Source: Candidatus Pacearchaeota archaeon
GTDB lineage: Bacteria > Patescibacteriota > Minisyncoccia > Minisyncoccales > Minisyncoccaceae
Length of the DNA stretch: 64,000 nt
Reading direction: 5' to 3'
NCBI GenBank assembly: GCA_035404185.1
Contig: DAONGN010000001.1
Span: 548,602 to 612,601 of the forward strand
In this document: in pieces, positions 14,862-23,707 of the stretch
Layout of the letters: each line of letters starts with the position of its first letter
Numbering within the stretch: position 1 is the stretch's first letter
The notes under the pieces: model-generated
Told to the model about the DNA's origin: nothing
Seen by the model: the letters and a program-made list of their open reading frames with translations, nothing else
Database searches by the model: none
Position numbers and translations under genes: made by a program

Positions 14862-17087
14862 TCAATTCTTAATACACCTTACAGACATTCCATATCCTCG
14901 ATATTGAGTACCACTGGTTGTTGCAGCACTGCTAGTAAATTTTGCGTATGAAGATTTGGTGCTATTAGTTGTACTGCTCCAATAATAGCCATTGGTGCCG
15001 ACATCAGTACTAGTAAGACTACCAGAGTAACTTCTGTAGCCCCCTACGGTTAACTTTAAGACAGAACTGTAGGCAGTAGTATAGTTCGTCAAAGGAATAG
15101 TACTAATTTCAGAACCCCATTCAGTTAACGTTGGTATGCGCCAACCAGTAGGACAAGGATTATTAGTTCCGCTAACTCCTTGCCAAAGATTAGTATTTTG
15201 AGGATTTCTCCAGTCATAAGGAGTAGCGCTACTTGTAATAAACTTATTATTACCAGGCGTATTGCTAGAAGATTTGGTACTAGTAGTAGAACTCGTACGA
15301 GTCTGATGACTATCATCTAATCTTCCCCATTCAAATAAATCTCCATAAGCGCTTGAGTCAGTCTTAGATGTAGCAACTTGAGTGGCTCCAAGATTTCTAT
15401 CCATCCAACATTTACCTGTTGGAGATAAAACTGTTCCATAAGTAACACTACCAGATTTATAAGTAAAGGCTACCGATTGAGTACAAGTCCAAACTGTAGC
15501 ACAACTAGCAGTAGTTCCTCCGTTTAATCCAGCACAAGTCCAAGTCCAGGGACCAGAGCCAGAGACAGATGAGGCAGTTCCAGGGTTGCAGAGATCGGTA
15601 CTTGGAGCAATATATGAATTAGTGCTATTAGCTGAACCACAGACACCATCTTGGGATTTATTAGCGGTACAGGTTCCGCTAGTTGCTCCTCCGTTTGTTG
15701 ATGCACAAGTCCAAGTCCAGGGACCAGAGCCAGAGACAGATGAGGCAGTTCCAGGGTTGCAGAGATCGGTACTTGGAGCAGTGTAGTAATTAGAACCATC
15801 GGCAGTTCCACAAACACCATCTTCGCTTTTGTTAGCAGTACAGGTTCCGCTAGTTGCTCCTCCGTTTAATCCAGCACAAGTCCAAGTCCAGGGACCAGAG
15901 CCAGAGACAGATGAGGCAGTTCCAGGGTTGCAGAGATTATTGCTCGGAGCAGAGGGGTAATACGAACCATTGGCAGTTCCACAAACACCGTCTTCAATTT
16001 TGTTAGCGGTACAGGTAGAAGAAGTAGTTCCTCCGTTTAATCCAGCACAAGTCCAAGTCCAGGGACCAGAGCCAGAGACAGATGAGGCAGTTCCAGGGTT
16101 GCAGAGATCGGTACTTGGAGCAATATATGAATTAGTGCTATTAGCTGAACCACAGACACCATCTTGGGATTTATTAGCGGTACAGGTTCCGCTAGTTGCT
16201 CCTCCGTTTGTTGATGCACAAGTCCAAGTCCAGGGACCGGAACCAGAGACAGAAGAAGCGTTTCCAGGGTTGCAGAGATCGGTACTTGGAGCAGAAGAAT
16301 AATTAGAACCATTGGCAGTTCCACAAACACCGTCTTCAATTTTGTTAGCGGTACAGGTTCCGCTAGTTGCTCCTCCGTTTGTTGATGCACAAGTCCAAGT
16401 CCAGGGACCGGAACCAGAGACAGAAGAAGCGTTTCCAGGGTTGCAGAGATCGGTACTTGGAGCAGAAGAATAATTAGAACCATTGGCAGTTCCACAAACA
16501 CCGTCTTCAATTTTGTTAGCAGTACAAGTAGGAGTGTATCCCTTATTTAATCCAGCACAAGTCCAAGTCCAGGGACCGGAACCAGAGACAGAAGAAGCGT
16601 TTCCCGTAGAACAAAAATTAGCTATCGGAGCAGAAGTTAAATTAGCACCGTTTGAAGAACCACAAACACCGTTGACTGCCTTTTCAGTCGCTGAACTATA
16701 AGTATCTGTTGCACTGTCATATATATATGCATAATCAGTAGAAAGAACTGAAGAAATAACGAAAGAGTTTCCATCATCTGAAACGTATTTATAATTTGAA
16801 TCGCTAGGAAGTGGTTTTGTAAGATAATAAGAAAGCTGATCATCAATAACTGGACAACTACCAATAAAACAATTATCACTATCTGCAACTATTGGATATG
16901 ATCCCTCCATTGCCTTATAAGAAGCCAAATTCATTCTTAATTGATCTAGAGCTGATTTTTTAAGTGCGTCATTGGCGGCATCATTTGCTTTATTCAAGGA
17001 GACGACAACAATGCCAGAAAGAATTCCAATAATAGAAATGACTACTAATATTTCAATTAAAGTAAAAGCTTTGTTTGATATCTTCAT
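14862..17087 (-). CDS. Giant type IV pseudopilin with cysteine-rich repeats and a Fibrobacter-paralogous C-terminal domain
   Basis: The N-terminus MKISNKAFTLIEILVVISII is a class III prepilin signal (cleavage before the F of FTLIE, with Glu at +5). A pilin-like domain follows to about residue 135. Then come seven repeats of ~56 residues, each with four cysteines, starting DGVCG and containing GSGPWTWTC and TCTANK. The last ~190 residues match the Fib_succ_major domain (CWMDRNLGA, GDLFEWGR, WRIPTLTEWG, YYWSSTT, VRCIKN). The 741-aa protein should be displayed on a type IV pilus-like fibre and may bind surfaces or host cells (inference). Very similar repeats occur in the TasA-type protein at 31248-33038. 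No pilus machinery genes are adjacent. Confidence 0.9.
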   Translation of the reverse strand: MKISNKAFTLIEILVVISIIGILSGIVVVSLNKANDAANDALKKSALDQLRMNLASYKAMEGSYPIVADSDNCFIGSCPVIDDQLSYYLTKPLPSDSNYKYVSDDGNSFVISSVLSTDYAYIYDSATDTYSSATEKAVNGVCGSSNGANLTSAPIANFCSTGNASSVSGSGPWTWTCAGLNKGYTPTCTANKIEDGVCGTANGSNYSSAPSTDLCNPGNASSVSGSGPWTWTCASTNGGATSGTCTANKIEDGVCGTANGSNYSSAPSTDLCNPGNASSVSGSGPWTWTCASTNGGATSGTCTANKSQDGVCGSANSTNSYIAPSTDLCNPGTASSVSGSGPWTWTCAGLNGGTTSSTCTANKIEDGVCGTANGSYYPSAPSNNLCNPGTASSVSGSGPWTWTCAGLNGGATSGTCTANKSEDGVCGTADGSNYYTAPSTDLCNPGTASSVSGSGPWTWTCASTNGGATSGTCTANKSQDGVCGSANSTNSYIAPSTDLCNPGTASSVSGSGPWTWTCAGLNGGTTASCATVWTCTQSVAFTYKSGSVTYGTVLSPTGKCWMDRNLGATQVATSKTDSSAYGDLFEWGRLDDSHQTRTSSTTSTKSSSNTPGNNKFITSSATPYDWRNPQNTNLWQGVSGTNNPCPTGWRIPTLTEWGSEISTIPLTNYTTAYSSVLKLTVGGYRSYSGSLTSTDVGTNGYYWSSTTNSTKSSYAKFTSSAATTSGTQYRGYGMSVRCIKN
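15481..16680 (-). repeat. Tandem coding repeats, seven units of about 168 bp
   Basis: DNA-level near-identical units in phase with the reading frame encode the cysteine-rich repeats of the pseudopilin. Units 2 and 3 are almost identical, as are units 4 and 7, suggesting recent duplication in blocks. Such tracts expand and contract easily, so copy number in the assembly may not be exact. Confidence 0.9.
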
Positions 17088-17176
17088 GGTATTTTATTTT
17101 AAATTTTTGTATTAAAATTATTATACAAGAATTAAACTTAAAAAAAGAGTAGACAATCATATTTTAGAATTATCAA

Positions 17177-17887
17177 TCAACCTATAAATGTTCCAAATTT
17201 TTCTCCTTTTAATGCTTTAGAAATATCTTTAAATTTTTTAATATTAAATACAATAATCGGCTTTTGATTATCTAAACACAAAGCAAAAGCTGTTAAATCC
17301 ATAACATTTAGTTTCTTCTCTAAGGCCTCTTCAAAGGTTAAATTTTCATACAGCTTAGCATCGGAATACTTTTTAGGGTCTTTATTATATACTCCATCAA
17401 CATTAGTAGCTTTTAAAATTAAATCACAATCAATCTCGCAAGATCTTAAAGCAGCTAAAGTATCTGTGGTAAAAAAAGGATTACCAGTTCCTCCAGCAAA
17501 AACAACTATCTTTCCTTGATTTAAATATTCAATTGCTTTCTTTTTTGAAAAAGACTCGCAAACTTTATCCATTTCTATTGATGACATTAATTTTGATGGA
17601 ACACCCAAAGACTCTAAGGCCTCTTCTAATCCCAATCCATTGATAATAGTGGATAACATTCCCATATAATCAGCCGTCACCTTGTCAAAATGTTCTTCTC
17701 CTATTTCACGACCCCTAAAAATATTTCCTCCTCCAATAACAATACATAAGTCAACATTATTCTTTTTTTTAATATCAACAATCTCTTTGGCTATTTTCAT
17801 ATACGAAGACAAAGAAACTCCTCTGCCATCTTCTTTGCCAAACGACTCCCCTCCAATCTTTAATAATATTCTTTTGTATTTTTTCAT
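17177..17887 (-). CDS. pyrH: UMP kinase
   Basis: The 236-aa amino-acid-kinase fold enzyme phosphorylates UMP with ATP. It shows KRILLKIGGESFG at the N-terminus, VIGGGNIFRGRE (phosphate loop), TADYMGMLSTIINGLGLEEAL, FAGGTGNPFFTTDTLAALR and a C-terminal KATNVDGVYNKDPKK, all typical of bacterial PyrH. No SD is seen. With PyrE and PurB/PurC it is part of the nucleotide genes in the window, but it belongs to the AT-rich class. Confidence 0.95.
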   Translation of the reverse strand: MKKYKRILLKIGGESFGKEDGRGVSLSSYMKIAKEIVDIKKKNNVDLCIVIGGGNIFRGREIGEEHFDKVTADYMGMLSTIINGLGLEEALESLGVPSKLMSSIEMDKVCESFSKKKAIEYLNQGKIVVFAGGTGNPFFTTDTLAALRSCEIDCDLILKATNVDGVYNKDPKKYSDAKLYENLTFEEALEKKLNVMDLTAFALCLDNQKPIIVFNIKKFKDISKALKGEKFGTFIG

Positions 17888-17955
17888 TTAATGTAATGTG
17901 AATTATTATCACAAATATTATATTCTATTTATTAAAACTAGGCAAACTAAAAAAC

Positions 17956-17981
17956 AAAAGAGCCGAATATATATTCTGCTC
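17956..17981 (-). terminator. Intrinsic terminator of purB
   Basis: The stem GAGC.GAATAT/ATATTC.GCTC (17960-17981) is followed by TTTT on the minus strand. Confidence 0.7.
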
Positions 17982-17992
17982 ATTTAAAAAAA

Positions 17993-19288
17993 TTAAAGAA
18001 TTATTATCTGATTGAAGATTTGATTAGTGTATCGAATCTTTTTTTCAATATCGAAACACTCATGAAGTTCATCGGGATTAATGAATTTCATAATCTCTTC
18101 GTTCCGAAGTAATGCGGTGTAGAAATCTTCTTTGGTTTCCCAGCATTCAAGGGCAATATCCCTCACAAGAGTATGCGCTCTTTCTCTTGGCAGGCCACTC
18201 TTTTCGGAAACAAGCATCATCACTTCCTGGGAAAAAATCAAACCCTTGGTCAACTCGAGATTTTCCTTCATTCTTTCCTTGGAAACCCTCATCTTCCGGA
18301 ATATTGAAGCAAGTCTTTTTAGTCCATATTCGACCAATGCCGAACTGTCGGGAAGAATCACTCTCTCTGGTCCAGAATTATCCAAGCTTCGTTCGTTCCA
18401 GCAGTCAGAAAGATTGCCATAGGAAACTTGAACGTTGCTGCAGACAATGCGCATTAATCCGGTCAGATTCTCCCAGCCGATAGGGTTCTTTTTGTGCGGC
18501 ATGGCCGATGACCCCTTTTGGTCTTTGCTGAACGATTCCATGACCTCACCGATCTCGGTTTGAGCCATGAGACGCATGCTGACCGATATCTTAGAAACTG
18601 TTCCGGCAATTAAGCCAAGGACCGCCATGTATTCAGCAATGATATCGCGAGAAATAATCTGTGTCGCAATAATGGGTTTGAGCCCAAGCTTTTCACAGGT
18701 TATCACTTCGACTTTTGGGTCAAGTGTATACATGCCGACAGCACCACTGATTTTGCCGACTGAAACTCTGATTTTAAGACTTTCCAGTCTTTCTTTGTGT
18801 CTCTTCAGTTCCGCATACCAGTTAATTAGCTTGACCCCGAAAGTTATCGGTTCGGCATGAATTCCGTGAGTACGTCCGATTTGTACGGCATGGATGTTTT
18901 CCAAGGCTTTCGCTTCAACAATTTCCATTAAGTCCGTTAAAGCATCTTGGATAAGATTGATGCTTTCCCGGAGCTGAAGACTTTGAGCCGTATCAACGAC
19001 ATCGTAAGAGGTTAATCCTCGATGAAGCCAGGGTCGAAGCTCTTCCGGAAATTGCGGAGAAATGTACTCCAAAAATGCAACAACATCGTGCTTTGTAATT
19101 TCTTTTTCAATACGATTGATTTCATCCGAATTGATTTTTATCTTGTCGACATGAGGAATATTATACTTAAATTCTCCCAAATCTTTGCGAGCCTTCAAAA
19201 CGGCTATCTCCACTTTAAGCCAAGTTGTGAATTTGTAGTTCTCAGACCAAATTTTTGCCATTCTCTCATTTGTATAACGACTGATCAC
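17993..19288 (-). CDS. purB: Adenylosuccinate lyase
   Basis: It removes fumarate from adenylosuccinate and SAICAR in purine synthesis. The 431-aa protein has RYTNERMAKIWSE at the N-terminus, HDVVAFLEY, TSYDVVDTA, GRTHGIHAEPITFG (catalytic His), and the signature GSSAMPHKKNPIGWENLTG near residue 260. The start codon is GTG behind AAGGAG. It is a single-gene unit with its own promoter, a dyad at the transcription start and a terminator, with class 2 codon use unlike its neighbours pyrH and rlmN. This points to acquisition by transfer. Confidence 0.95.
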   Translation of the reverse strand: MISRYTNERMAKIWSENYKFTTWLKVEIAVLKARKDLGEFKYNIPHVDKIKINSDEINRIEKEITKHDVVAFLEYISPQFPEELRPWLHRGLTSYDVVDTAQSLQLRESINLIQDALTDLMEIVEAKALENIHAVQIGRTHGIHAEPITFGVKLINWYAELKRHKERLESLKIRVSVGKISGAVGMYTLDPKVEVITCEKLGLKPIIATQIISRDIIAEYMAVLGLIAGTVSKISVSMRLMAQTEIGEVMESFSKDQKGSSAMPHKKNPIGWENLTGLMRIVCSNVQVSYGNLSDCWNERSLDNSGPERVILPDSSALVEYGLKRLASIFRKMRVSKERMKENLELTKGLIFSQEVMMLVSEKSGLPRERAHTLVRDIALECWETKEDFYTALLRNEEIMKFINPDELHECFDIEKKIRYTNQIFNQIIIL

Positions 19289-19329
19289 AATAAATCACTC
19301 CTTTAGGTTGTTAAATAACATTAAAATTA

Positions 19330-19355
19330 TTGCAAAAACATTATGTTTTTTGCAA
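19330..19355 (-). promoter_or_regulatory. Palindromic operator candidate at the purB transcription start
   Basis: A near-perfect dyad with outer arms TTGCAA/TTGCAA and inner AAAACAT/ATGTTTT lies directly after the -10 hexamer, about +1 to +26. It could be a repressor site or an RNA hairpin in the leader. Confidence 0.5.
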
Positions 19356-19359
19356 GAAA

Positions 19360-19388
19360 AGAATAACAAAATAATAAATTATTGTCAA
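19360..19388 (-). promoter_or_regulatory. Promoter of purB
   Basis: On the minus strand TTGACA (19383-19388), 17 bases, TATTCT (19360-19365). Confidence 0.7.
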
Positions 19389-19407
19389 AAACGCTCATCC
19401 GTTAATT

Positions 19408-20382
19408 TTATGCTTTAGTTGCCAATTGTCCGCAAGCTGCCTTAATTCCCCTTCCAAATTCATATCTTTGGGTAGTAAAAATTCCCTCTTTTTCTAAATA
19501 ATCTTTGAATTTTTTAATTGTTTTAGAATCTGATGCTTTAAACTTTCCCGTTGGATTATAGACTATTAAATTAACCATGTATAATGATTTTTTCATTATT
19601 TTTGCTAATTCTTTAGCACATTCAAGAGAATCATTCTCTCCCTTTATCATTAAATACTCAAACATCACTTTCCTTTTATTTTTTAAAATATAATCATCAA
19701 CAACTCTTAGAACATCTTTTAAAGGATACTTTTTATTCACTGGCATTAATTTACTTCTCAATTCATCATTAGGAGCGTGTAAAGAAATAGAAAGATTTAC
19801 TTGCAAATCTTCGTTGGTAAATCTTTCTATTCCCTCAATTATTCCCGAAGTCGAAATAGATATCTTGCGACTTCCAATATTAAAATACTCTGGACTGTTT
19901 AAAATACGAATTGCTGACATTACATTATCATAGTTCAAAAACGGTTCTCCCATTCCCATAAAAACAATATTAGTTACTTTGCAAATTCTCATAAACAACA
20001 AAACTTGAAGAACTATTTCTTCAACGGTTAAATTTCTCTTTAACCCCATCGTTCCAGTCGCACAAAAAGAACACGCCAAGGGACAACCAACCTGAGAAGA
20101 AACACAAACCGTCGAACGATTATCAGTATGCTTCATTAAAACTGATTCAATTTTTAATCCATCTGATAATTCAATTAAAGCTTTGATTGTATTTCCTTCA
20201 TCAAACATTTTGTGTTCGATTTCTAAAGGACAATCTTTTTTTAATTCTTCGCGCAAAGATAAAGGCAGGACACTTGCCTTGTCCCAATCTTCTATTAAGT
20301 CTTGAAAAATCAGTTTGTGCACCTGCTTAATCCTATACTTAGGTTGATTTTCTAATTTTTTTTCAATTAGAGATAAATTCAT
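19408..20382 (-). CDS. rlmN: 23S rRNA (adenine-2503-C2)-methyltransferase, radical SAM
   Basis: The 324-aa enzyme has the RlmN radical-SAM cluster motif CPLACSFCATG near residue 100, VFMGMGEPFLNYDNV, the GSRKISISTSG and LSISLHAPND motifs, and a C-terminal cysteine in AACGQL that forms the methyl-cysteine intermediate. It methylates A2503 of 23S rRNA and some tRNAs. The start overlaps the end of rmuC by four bases (ATGA), so the two form an operon. Confidence 0.95.
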   Translation of the reverse strand: MNLSLIEKKLENQPKYRIKQVHKLIFQDLIEDWDKASVLPLSLREELKKDCPLEIEHKMFDEGNTIKALIELSDGLKIESVLMKHTDNRSTVCVSSQVGCPLACSFCATGTMGLKRNLTVEEIVLQVLLFMRICKVTNIVFMGMGEPFLNYDNVMSAIRILNSPEYFNIGSRKISISTSGIIEGIERFTNEDLQVNLSISLHAPNDELRSKLMPVNKKYPLKDVLRVVDDYILKNKRKVMFEYLMIKGENDSLECAKELAKIMKKSLYMVNLIVYNPTGKFKASDSKTIKKFKDYLEKEGIFTTQRYEFGRGIKAACGQLATKA

Positions 20383-21470
20383 TCTTTGTTTTCTATAACC
20401 TTAACTTCTTCTTTAGTTATAACATTCTCATTCTTTATTTTATCAACTATTGTTGATAGTTTTTTAGTTCTAGTAATTGATACTTCGTCAAACTGAGTTG
20501 AAACTGCCCTAATTTTCTTTCCCAAAGAATCAACCTCTTCATTATATTTATTATATTCAATTTCAAACTTCTTAATTAATTTTATGATTTCATGAAGATT
20601 CTCCTGATATTTAAAACTCTTATATGATTGGAAAACCATCCGTAAGATAGCAGTAAAACTAAATGGTCCAGCGAGCACTACTTTCTTTGCCATAGCGTCG
20701 TTCCAGGTTTCGTTCATTTGATCATAGATAAAGCTGAAAATCATTTCGTTAGGAACGAATAAAATAACAAAATCAACGGTATCTTCTTCGGGATTAATAT
20801 ATTCTCTACCTGATATTTCTTTTATTCTATTTTTAACATCCTGCTCAAAAACTTTTTTGAATTGTTTTTTCTTTTCTTTATCTTCTTCATCATTAAACTT
20901 GATGAAATTATTCAAAGGAAATTTAACATCGATATTTATTTTAGTTCTATCGGGTAAGAAAATAGTAAAATCAGGTCTATTAGCATTATTATCTTGGGCT
21001 GTATTAGCTTCATAGTTTTCTCCTCTAACAAAACCGATTGTCTTTAACAGGTTCTCAGCGATTTCTTCTCCGTATTTTCCCCTTAATTGATTATTTGACA
21101 AAACATTTCTCAACCCTTCGGTTGAATCTTTTAAACTGCCAGTTACTGTCTTGTATTCTTCTAATACTGTTCTTAAGGTATTAAATTCTCCAATTCTTTC
21201 TTTTTCCACTTCATCTAACTGCTTTTTGCTCTTATCCAGTTCTTGATGAACTCTTTCAATCAAATCTTTAATCGTATCTTTGTTGTGTTGAATTGATTCA
21301 CTGATAAGTTCTTTTTTAAGATCAACCTGTTCTAATAATCTCTTCCTTTCTTCTTCGAACAACATCTTACTTCTTTTATCGTTTTCATTCATTAACTTCT
21401 GAAAAAGAATATACGTAAAAACAAGGATTATAAATAATGAAGCTATTAAAGTGATGGTTTCGGTTGTCAT
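20379..21470 (-). CDS. rmuC: DNA recombination protein RmuC
   Basis: The 363-residue protein has an N-terminal membrane helix (about residues 6-25), a long coiled coil (to about 115) and the RmuC nuclease-like core with LRGKYGEEIAENLLKTIGF, RPDFTIFLPD, INIDVKFPLNNF, VDFVILFVPNEMIFSFI and AGPFSFTAILRMVFQSY. RmuC limits DNA inversions and other rearrangements in bacteria. It is upstream of rlmN with a four-base overlap. Confidence 0.92.
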   Translation of the reverse strand: MTTETITLIASLFIILVFTYILFQKLMNENDKRSKMLFEEERKRLLEQVDLKKELISESIQHNKDTIKDLIERVHQELDKSKKQLDEVEKERIGEFNTLRTVLEEYKTVTGSLKDSTEGLRNVLSNNQLRGKYGEEIAENLLKTIGFVRGENYEANTAQDNNANRPDFTIFLPDRTKINIDVKFPLNNFIKFNDEEDKEKKKQFKKVFEQDVKNRIKEISGREYINPEEDTVDFVILFVPNEMIFSFIYDQMNETWNDAMAKKVVLAGPFSFTAILRMVFQSYKSFKYQENLHEIIKLIKKFEIEYNKYNEEVDSLGKKIRAVSTQFDEVSITRTKKLSTIVDKIKNENVITKEEVKVIENKE

Positions 21471-21504
21471 ATTGACTTTTTTATTAGTGATGTATAATAT
21501 ACGT

Positions 21505-21576
21505 GCAATCAGAAATGATTGTCCTGCCCGAGGACTCGGGATCGAGATTCGTAAATCTAGCTTTGGCTAGATTTTT
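21505..21576 (+). ncRNA. Candidate small RNA with three hairpins, about 70 nt
   Basis: TTGACT (21472-21477) and TATAAT (21493-21498), 15 bases apart, point right. Downstream are AATCA-GAAA-TGATT, then CCCGA-GGAC-TCGGG, then a terminator AATCTAGC/GCTAGATT with T tail (21554-21576). There is no reading frame. The tight string of helices between a promoter and a terminator suggests an independent small RNA. Confidence 0.5.
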
Positions 21577-21628
21577 GCTTAAACTCTTAAACCCTTGACA
21601 AGTCATTGTAATTGATTAAAATATACTT

Positions 21629-21729
21629 AAGGTACTTTATTCAGAGCAGTCTGCTTAATGAAACGTGCGAAGTTCGCACTTCCTTAAGTGGATAGTTGTA
21701 GCGGATTGCTCTGAGTGAAGTATTTTTTA
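21629..21729 (+). ncRNA. Candidate structured RNA beside the DUF3800 gene
   Basis: TTGACA (21595-21600), 16 bases, TAAAAT (21617-21622) point right. The ~100-nt product would fold as a closed rod: outer 16-bp helix TACTTTATTCAGAGCA with TGCTCTGAGTGAAGTA (two G-T pairs), then CTTAA/TTAAG, then GTGCGA/TCGCAC, ended by TTTTTT. It overlaps the 3' end of the minus-strand DUF3800 gene. Structured RNA motifs next to DUF3800 genes have been reported as DUF3800-I to -X; whether this is one could not be checked. It may act simply as a terminator for the minus-strand gene. Confidence 0.5.
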
Positions 21730-22433
21730 TTACAAATATCTTGAATTTTTCCGATTTTCTCTTTGATAATTTCGTAATAAATACTGTTATTATTTTCAAA
21801 TAATTGAAAAACTGCATAGGCTATATAATCTGCTATTTGCAAACCACCATGAGTATAGTGAGGATTGTGCTGATAAGAAAGACTTAATTCAGCATTTAAT
21901 CGTGGATGTTTATCAAGATAATCTAATCTTATCCTTTCAACCTCTATTTCTAGTTCCTTTCTTAATTTTAACTTACTATCTTTTCTTGAAAAAACTATTT
22001 CTGTTTGGTCAGTTTGATGACATATATTTTTTAATAATTGTCCAGACATGACTCCATACATTTTCCCCGGATTTTCTTTTAACTGTTGATAACATTTTAA
22101 TTTTTCAACAACAATAACATCTATTTTGATATCTTTTAATTCTTTAATAAAATTATAGAATCTTTCTCTTACTTGAGGATAATCACTTTGAGCATGGAAA
22201 GAATCTAAGGCATAGGCTGAAGAAAAAACCCTTGTTAATTCTTTGTTTTTTAAAAGGCTACTTTTAAAATCTACAACTTTCTGTTGAAGAAGTAGTTGAT
22301 CTTCTACTCTTATGGCAGCTAAAATCAAAAATTTAGTTGCCTGCCCTTTTTCAACTAAATTTACTCCTTTAAAAGAAAAAACTTCAGGTTTTCCGGATTC
22401 ATCTATAAAAATATATGTTTTAGATTTTTCCAT
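21684..22433 (-). CDS. DUF3800 protein (RNase H-like fold)
   Basis: The 249-aa protein starts with the DUF3800 signature YIFIDESGKP, continues with KFLILAAIRVED, SFHAQSDYPQVRERFYNFI and ends with GGLQIADYIAYAVFQLFEN (second acidic motif). The conserved Asp/Glu residues suggest metal-dependent nuclease activity, but the function is not established. TATAAT lies seven bases before the ATG, so the message may be leaderless. Its last ~15 codons are opposite the structured RNA at 21629-21729. Confidence 0.85.
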   Translation of the reverse strand: MEKSKTYIFIDESGKPEVFSFKGVNLVEKGQATKFLILAAIRVEDQLLLQQKVVDFKSSLLKNKELTRVFSSAYALDSFHAQSDYPQVRERFYNFIKELKDIKIDVIVVEKLKCYQQLKENPGKMYGVMSGQLLKNICHQTDQTEIVFSRKDSKLKLRKELEIEVERIRLDYLDKHPRLNAELSLSYQHNPHYTHGGLQIADYIAYAVFQLFENNNSIYYEIIKEKIGKIQDICNKKYFTQSNPLQLST

Positions 22434-22446
22434 TATTTCTATTATA

Positions 22447-23646
22447 TCACACTTTTCTCTTTTCTAAGAGAAATACTTTATTATTTTTTCGAACAACATC
22501 TTTGAAAACAATTGCCACTTCTTCTCCTTTTTTTCCCTTTTCAATGCTTTTATTTTTAATCTGCATTGACTCAACTTTTTGTTCAATATACGTATTGGTT
22601 CCTTCAATAATAATCTTATCTCCCACCTTTAAATCAAGGTGATTTAATGTTATCGAACCTGATTTAACTTTAGGATAATAATGAGTAATATATCCAACCA
22701 ATACTTTCTTTTCCAAAGAAACATTATCAGCTTTTTCATAACTGATTCCCTCTTTGCTTGGAGTTCCAAAATAGAAACCAGTAGAAAATCCTCGATTGTA
22801 AACTGAAGATAATTCTTCTTTCCATTTTTTAACTTTTTCACTGGTAAATGATTTATCAAAATATGCATCAATTGCTTCTCGATAGCATCTTGAAACAACT
22901 TCAATATATTTTGGATCTCTTCTTCTGCCTTCAATTTTAAAAGAATCTATTCCCGCCTTGATTAATTCTGGAACGAATTCAATCATGCATAAATCTTTAG
23001 CGCTCATAAAATATTTTCCTTCATTGGAAACTGCATTACCTTCTTCATCTGACAATGTCCACTCTTTTCTGCAAGGTTGGGCACAACTTCCACAATTAGC
23101 TGATTTGCCATACAAGTAGGCTGATAAAATACAACGGCCAGAAATAGCCATACACATTGCTCCGTGAACAAAAACTTCAATCTCTATTTTAACTTTCTTT
23201 TTTAACTCTTTAATTTGCTTTAAAGTCATCTCCCGAGCTAAAACTATTCTCTTCGCGCCTAACTTTTTATAAAATAAAGCAGCTTCGTAATTAGAGATAT
23301 TAGCTTGAGTTGAAACAATAAAAGGAATCTTTATTTTCCTAGCTAGCTGAATAACCGCAGGGTCCCAAACAATAACCGCGTCTACGCCCCCCTTTTTGGC
23401 CTTTTTAAGCAACTTTTCGGCCTTTTTGATGTCATGGTTATATACCACAGAATTGACCGTTAAATACCCTTTTATGCCGTAAGAATGACACTTCTTTATA
23501 AAGGCTTCTAGTTCAGAAACTTTAATGCCGGAAGCCGCTCTCATACTTAATTCATCAACACCAAAATAGACTGCATTGGCATATGATTTGCAGGCTTCTA
23601 AACTGGCCCAATCACGAATCGGACTCATTAGTTCTGGCTTTTTCAT
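22447..23646 (-). CDS. Peptidase U32-family protein (TrhP/RlhA-like)
   Basis: The 399-aa protein has the U32 features: YFGVDELSMRA near residue 28, GYLTVNSVVYN, IPFIVSTQANISN, EVFVHGAMCMAISGRCILSAYLYGKSANCGSCAQPCRKEW (cysteine cluster, about 165-205) and MSAKDLCMIEFVPELIKAGIDSFKIEGRRR. Members with this cluster help hydroxylate tRNA uridine 34 or 23S rRNA cytidine rather than act as proteases. Which RNA is the target cannot be told. Confidence 0.9.
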   Translation of the reverse strand: MKKPELMSPIRDWASLEACKSYANAVYFGVDELSMRAASGIKVSELEAFIKKCHSYGIKGYLTVNSVVYNHDIKKAEKLLKKAKKGGVDAVIVWDPAVIQLARKIKIPFIVSTQANISNYEAALFYKKLGAKRIVLAREMTLKQIKELKKKVKIEIEVFVHGAMCMAISGRCILSAYLYGKSANCGSCAQPCRKEWTLSDEEGNAVSNEGKYFMSAKDLCMIEFVPELIKAGIDSFKIEGRRRDPKYIEVVSRCYREAIDAYFDKSFTSEKVKKWKEELSSVYNRGFSTGFYFGTPSKEGISYEKADNVSLEKKVLVGYITHYYPKVKSGSITLNHLDLKVGDKIIIEGTNTYIEQKVESMQIKNKSIEKGKKGEEVAIVFKDVVRKNNKVFLLEKRKV

Positions 23647-23674
23647 ATACTCAATTTAACATATTAAAGGTAAT

Positions 23675-23707
23675 AAAAAAAGAGCCTATTTATTAATATT
23701 TCGGCTC
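23675..23707 (-). terminator. Intrinsic terminator at the end of purC
   Basis: The stem GAGCC/GGCTC (23682-23707) is followed by seven T on the minus strand. The purC stop codon lies in the loop. Confidence 0.75.

Noticed and set aside
15524..16510. Long reading frames in other phases of the pseudopilin repeats
   Set aside because: They arise from the periodic DNA; the minus-strand frame with the prepilin signal and C-terminal domain is the real one.
15481..16680. CRISPR-like repeat array
   Set aside because: Units are ~168 bp, in frame, and encode protein repeats; no spacers or cas genes.
21505..21576. Guanidine-II (mini-ykkC) riboswitch
   Set aside because: Two short hairpins with a GGAC loop resemble it, but the ACGR loop sequence is missing and no transporter gene follows.
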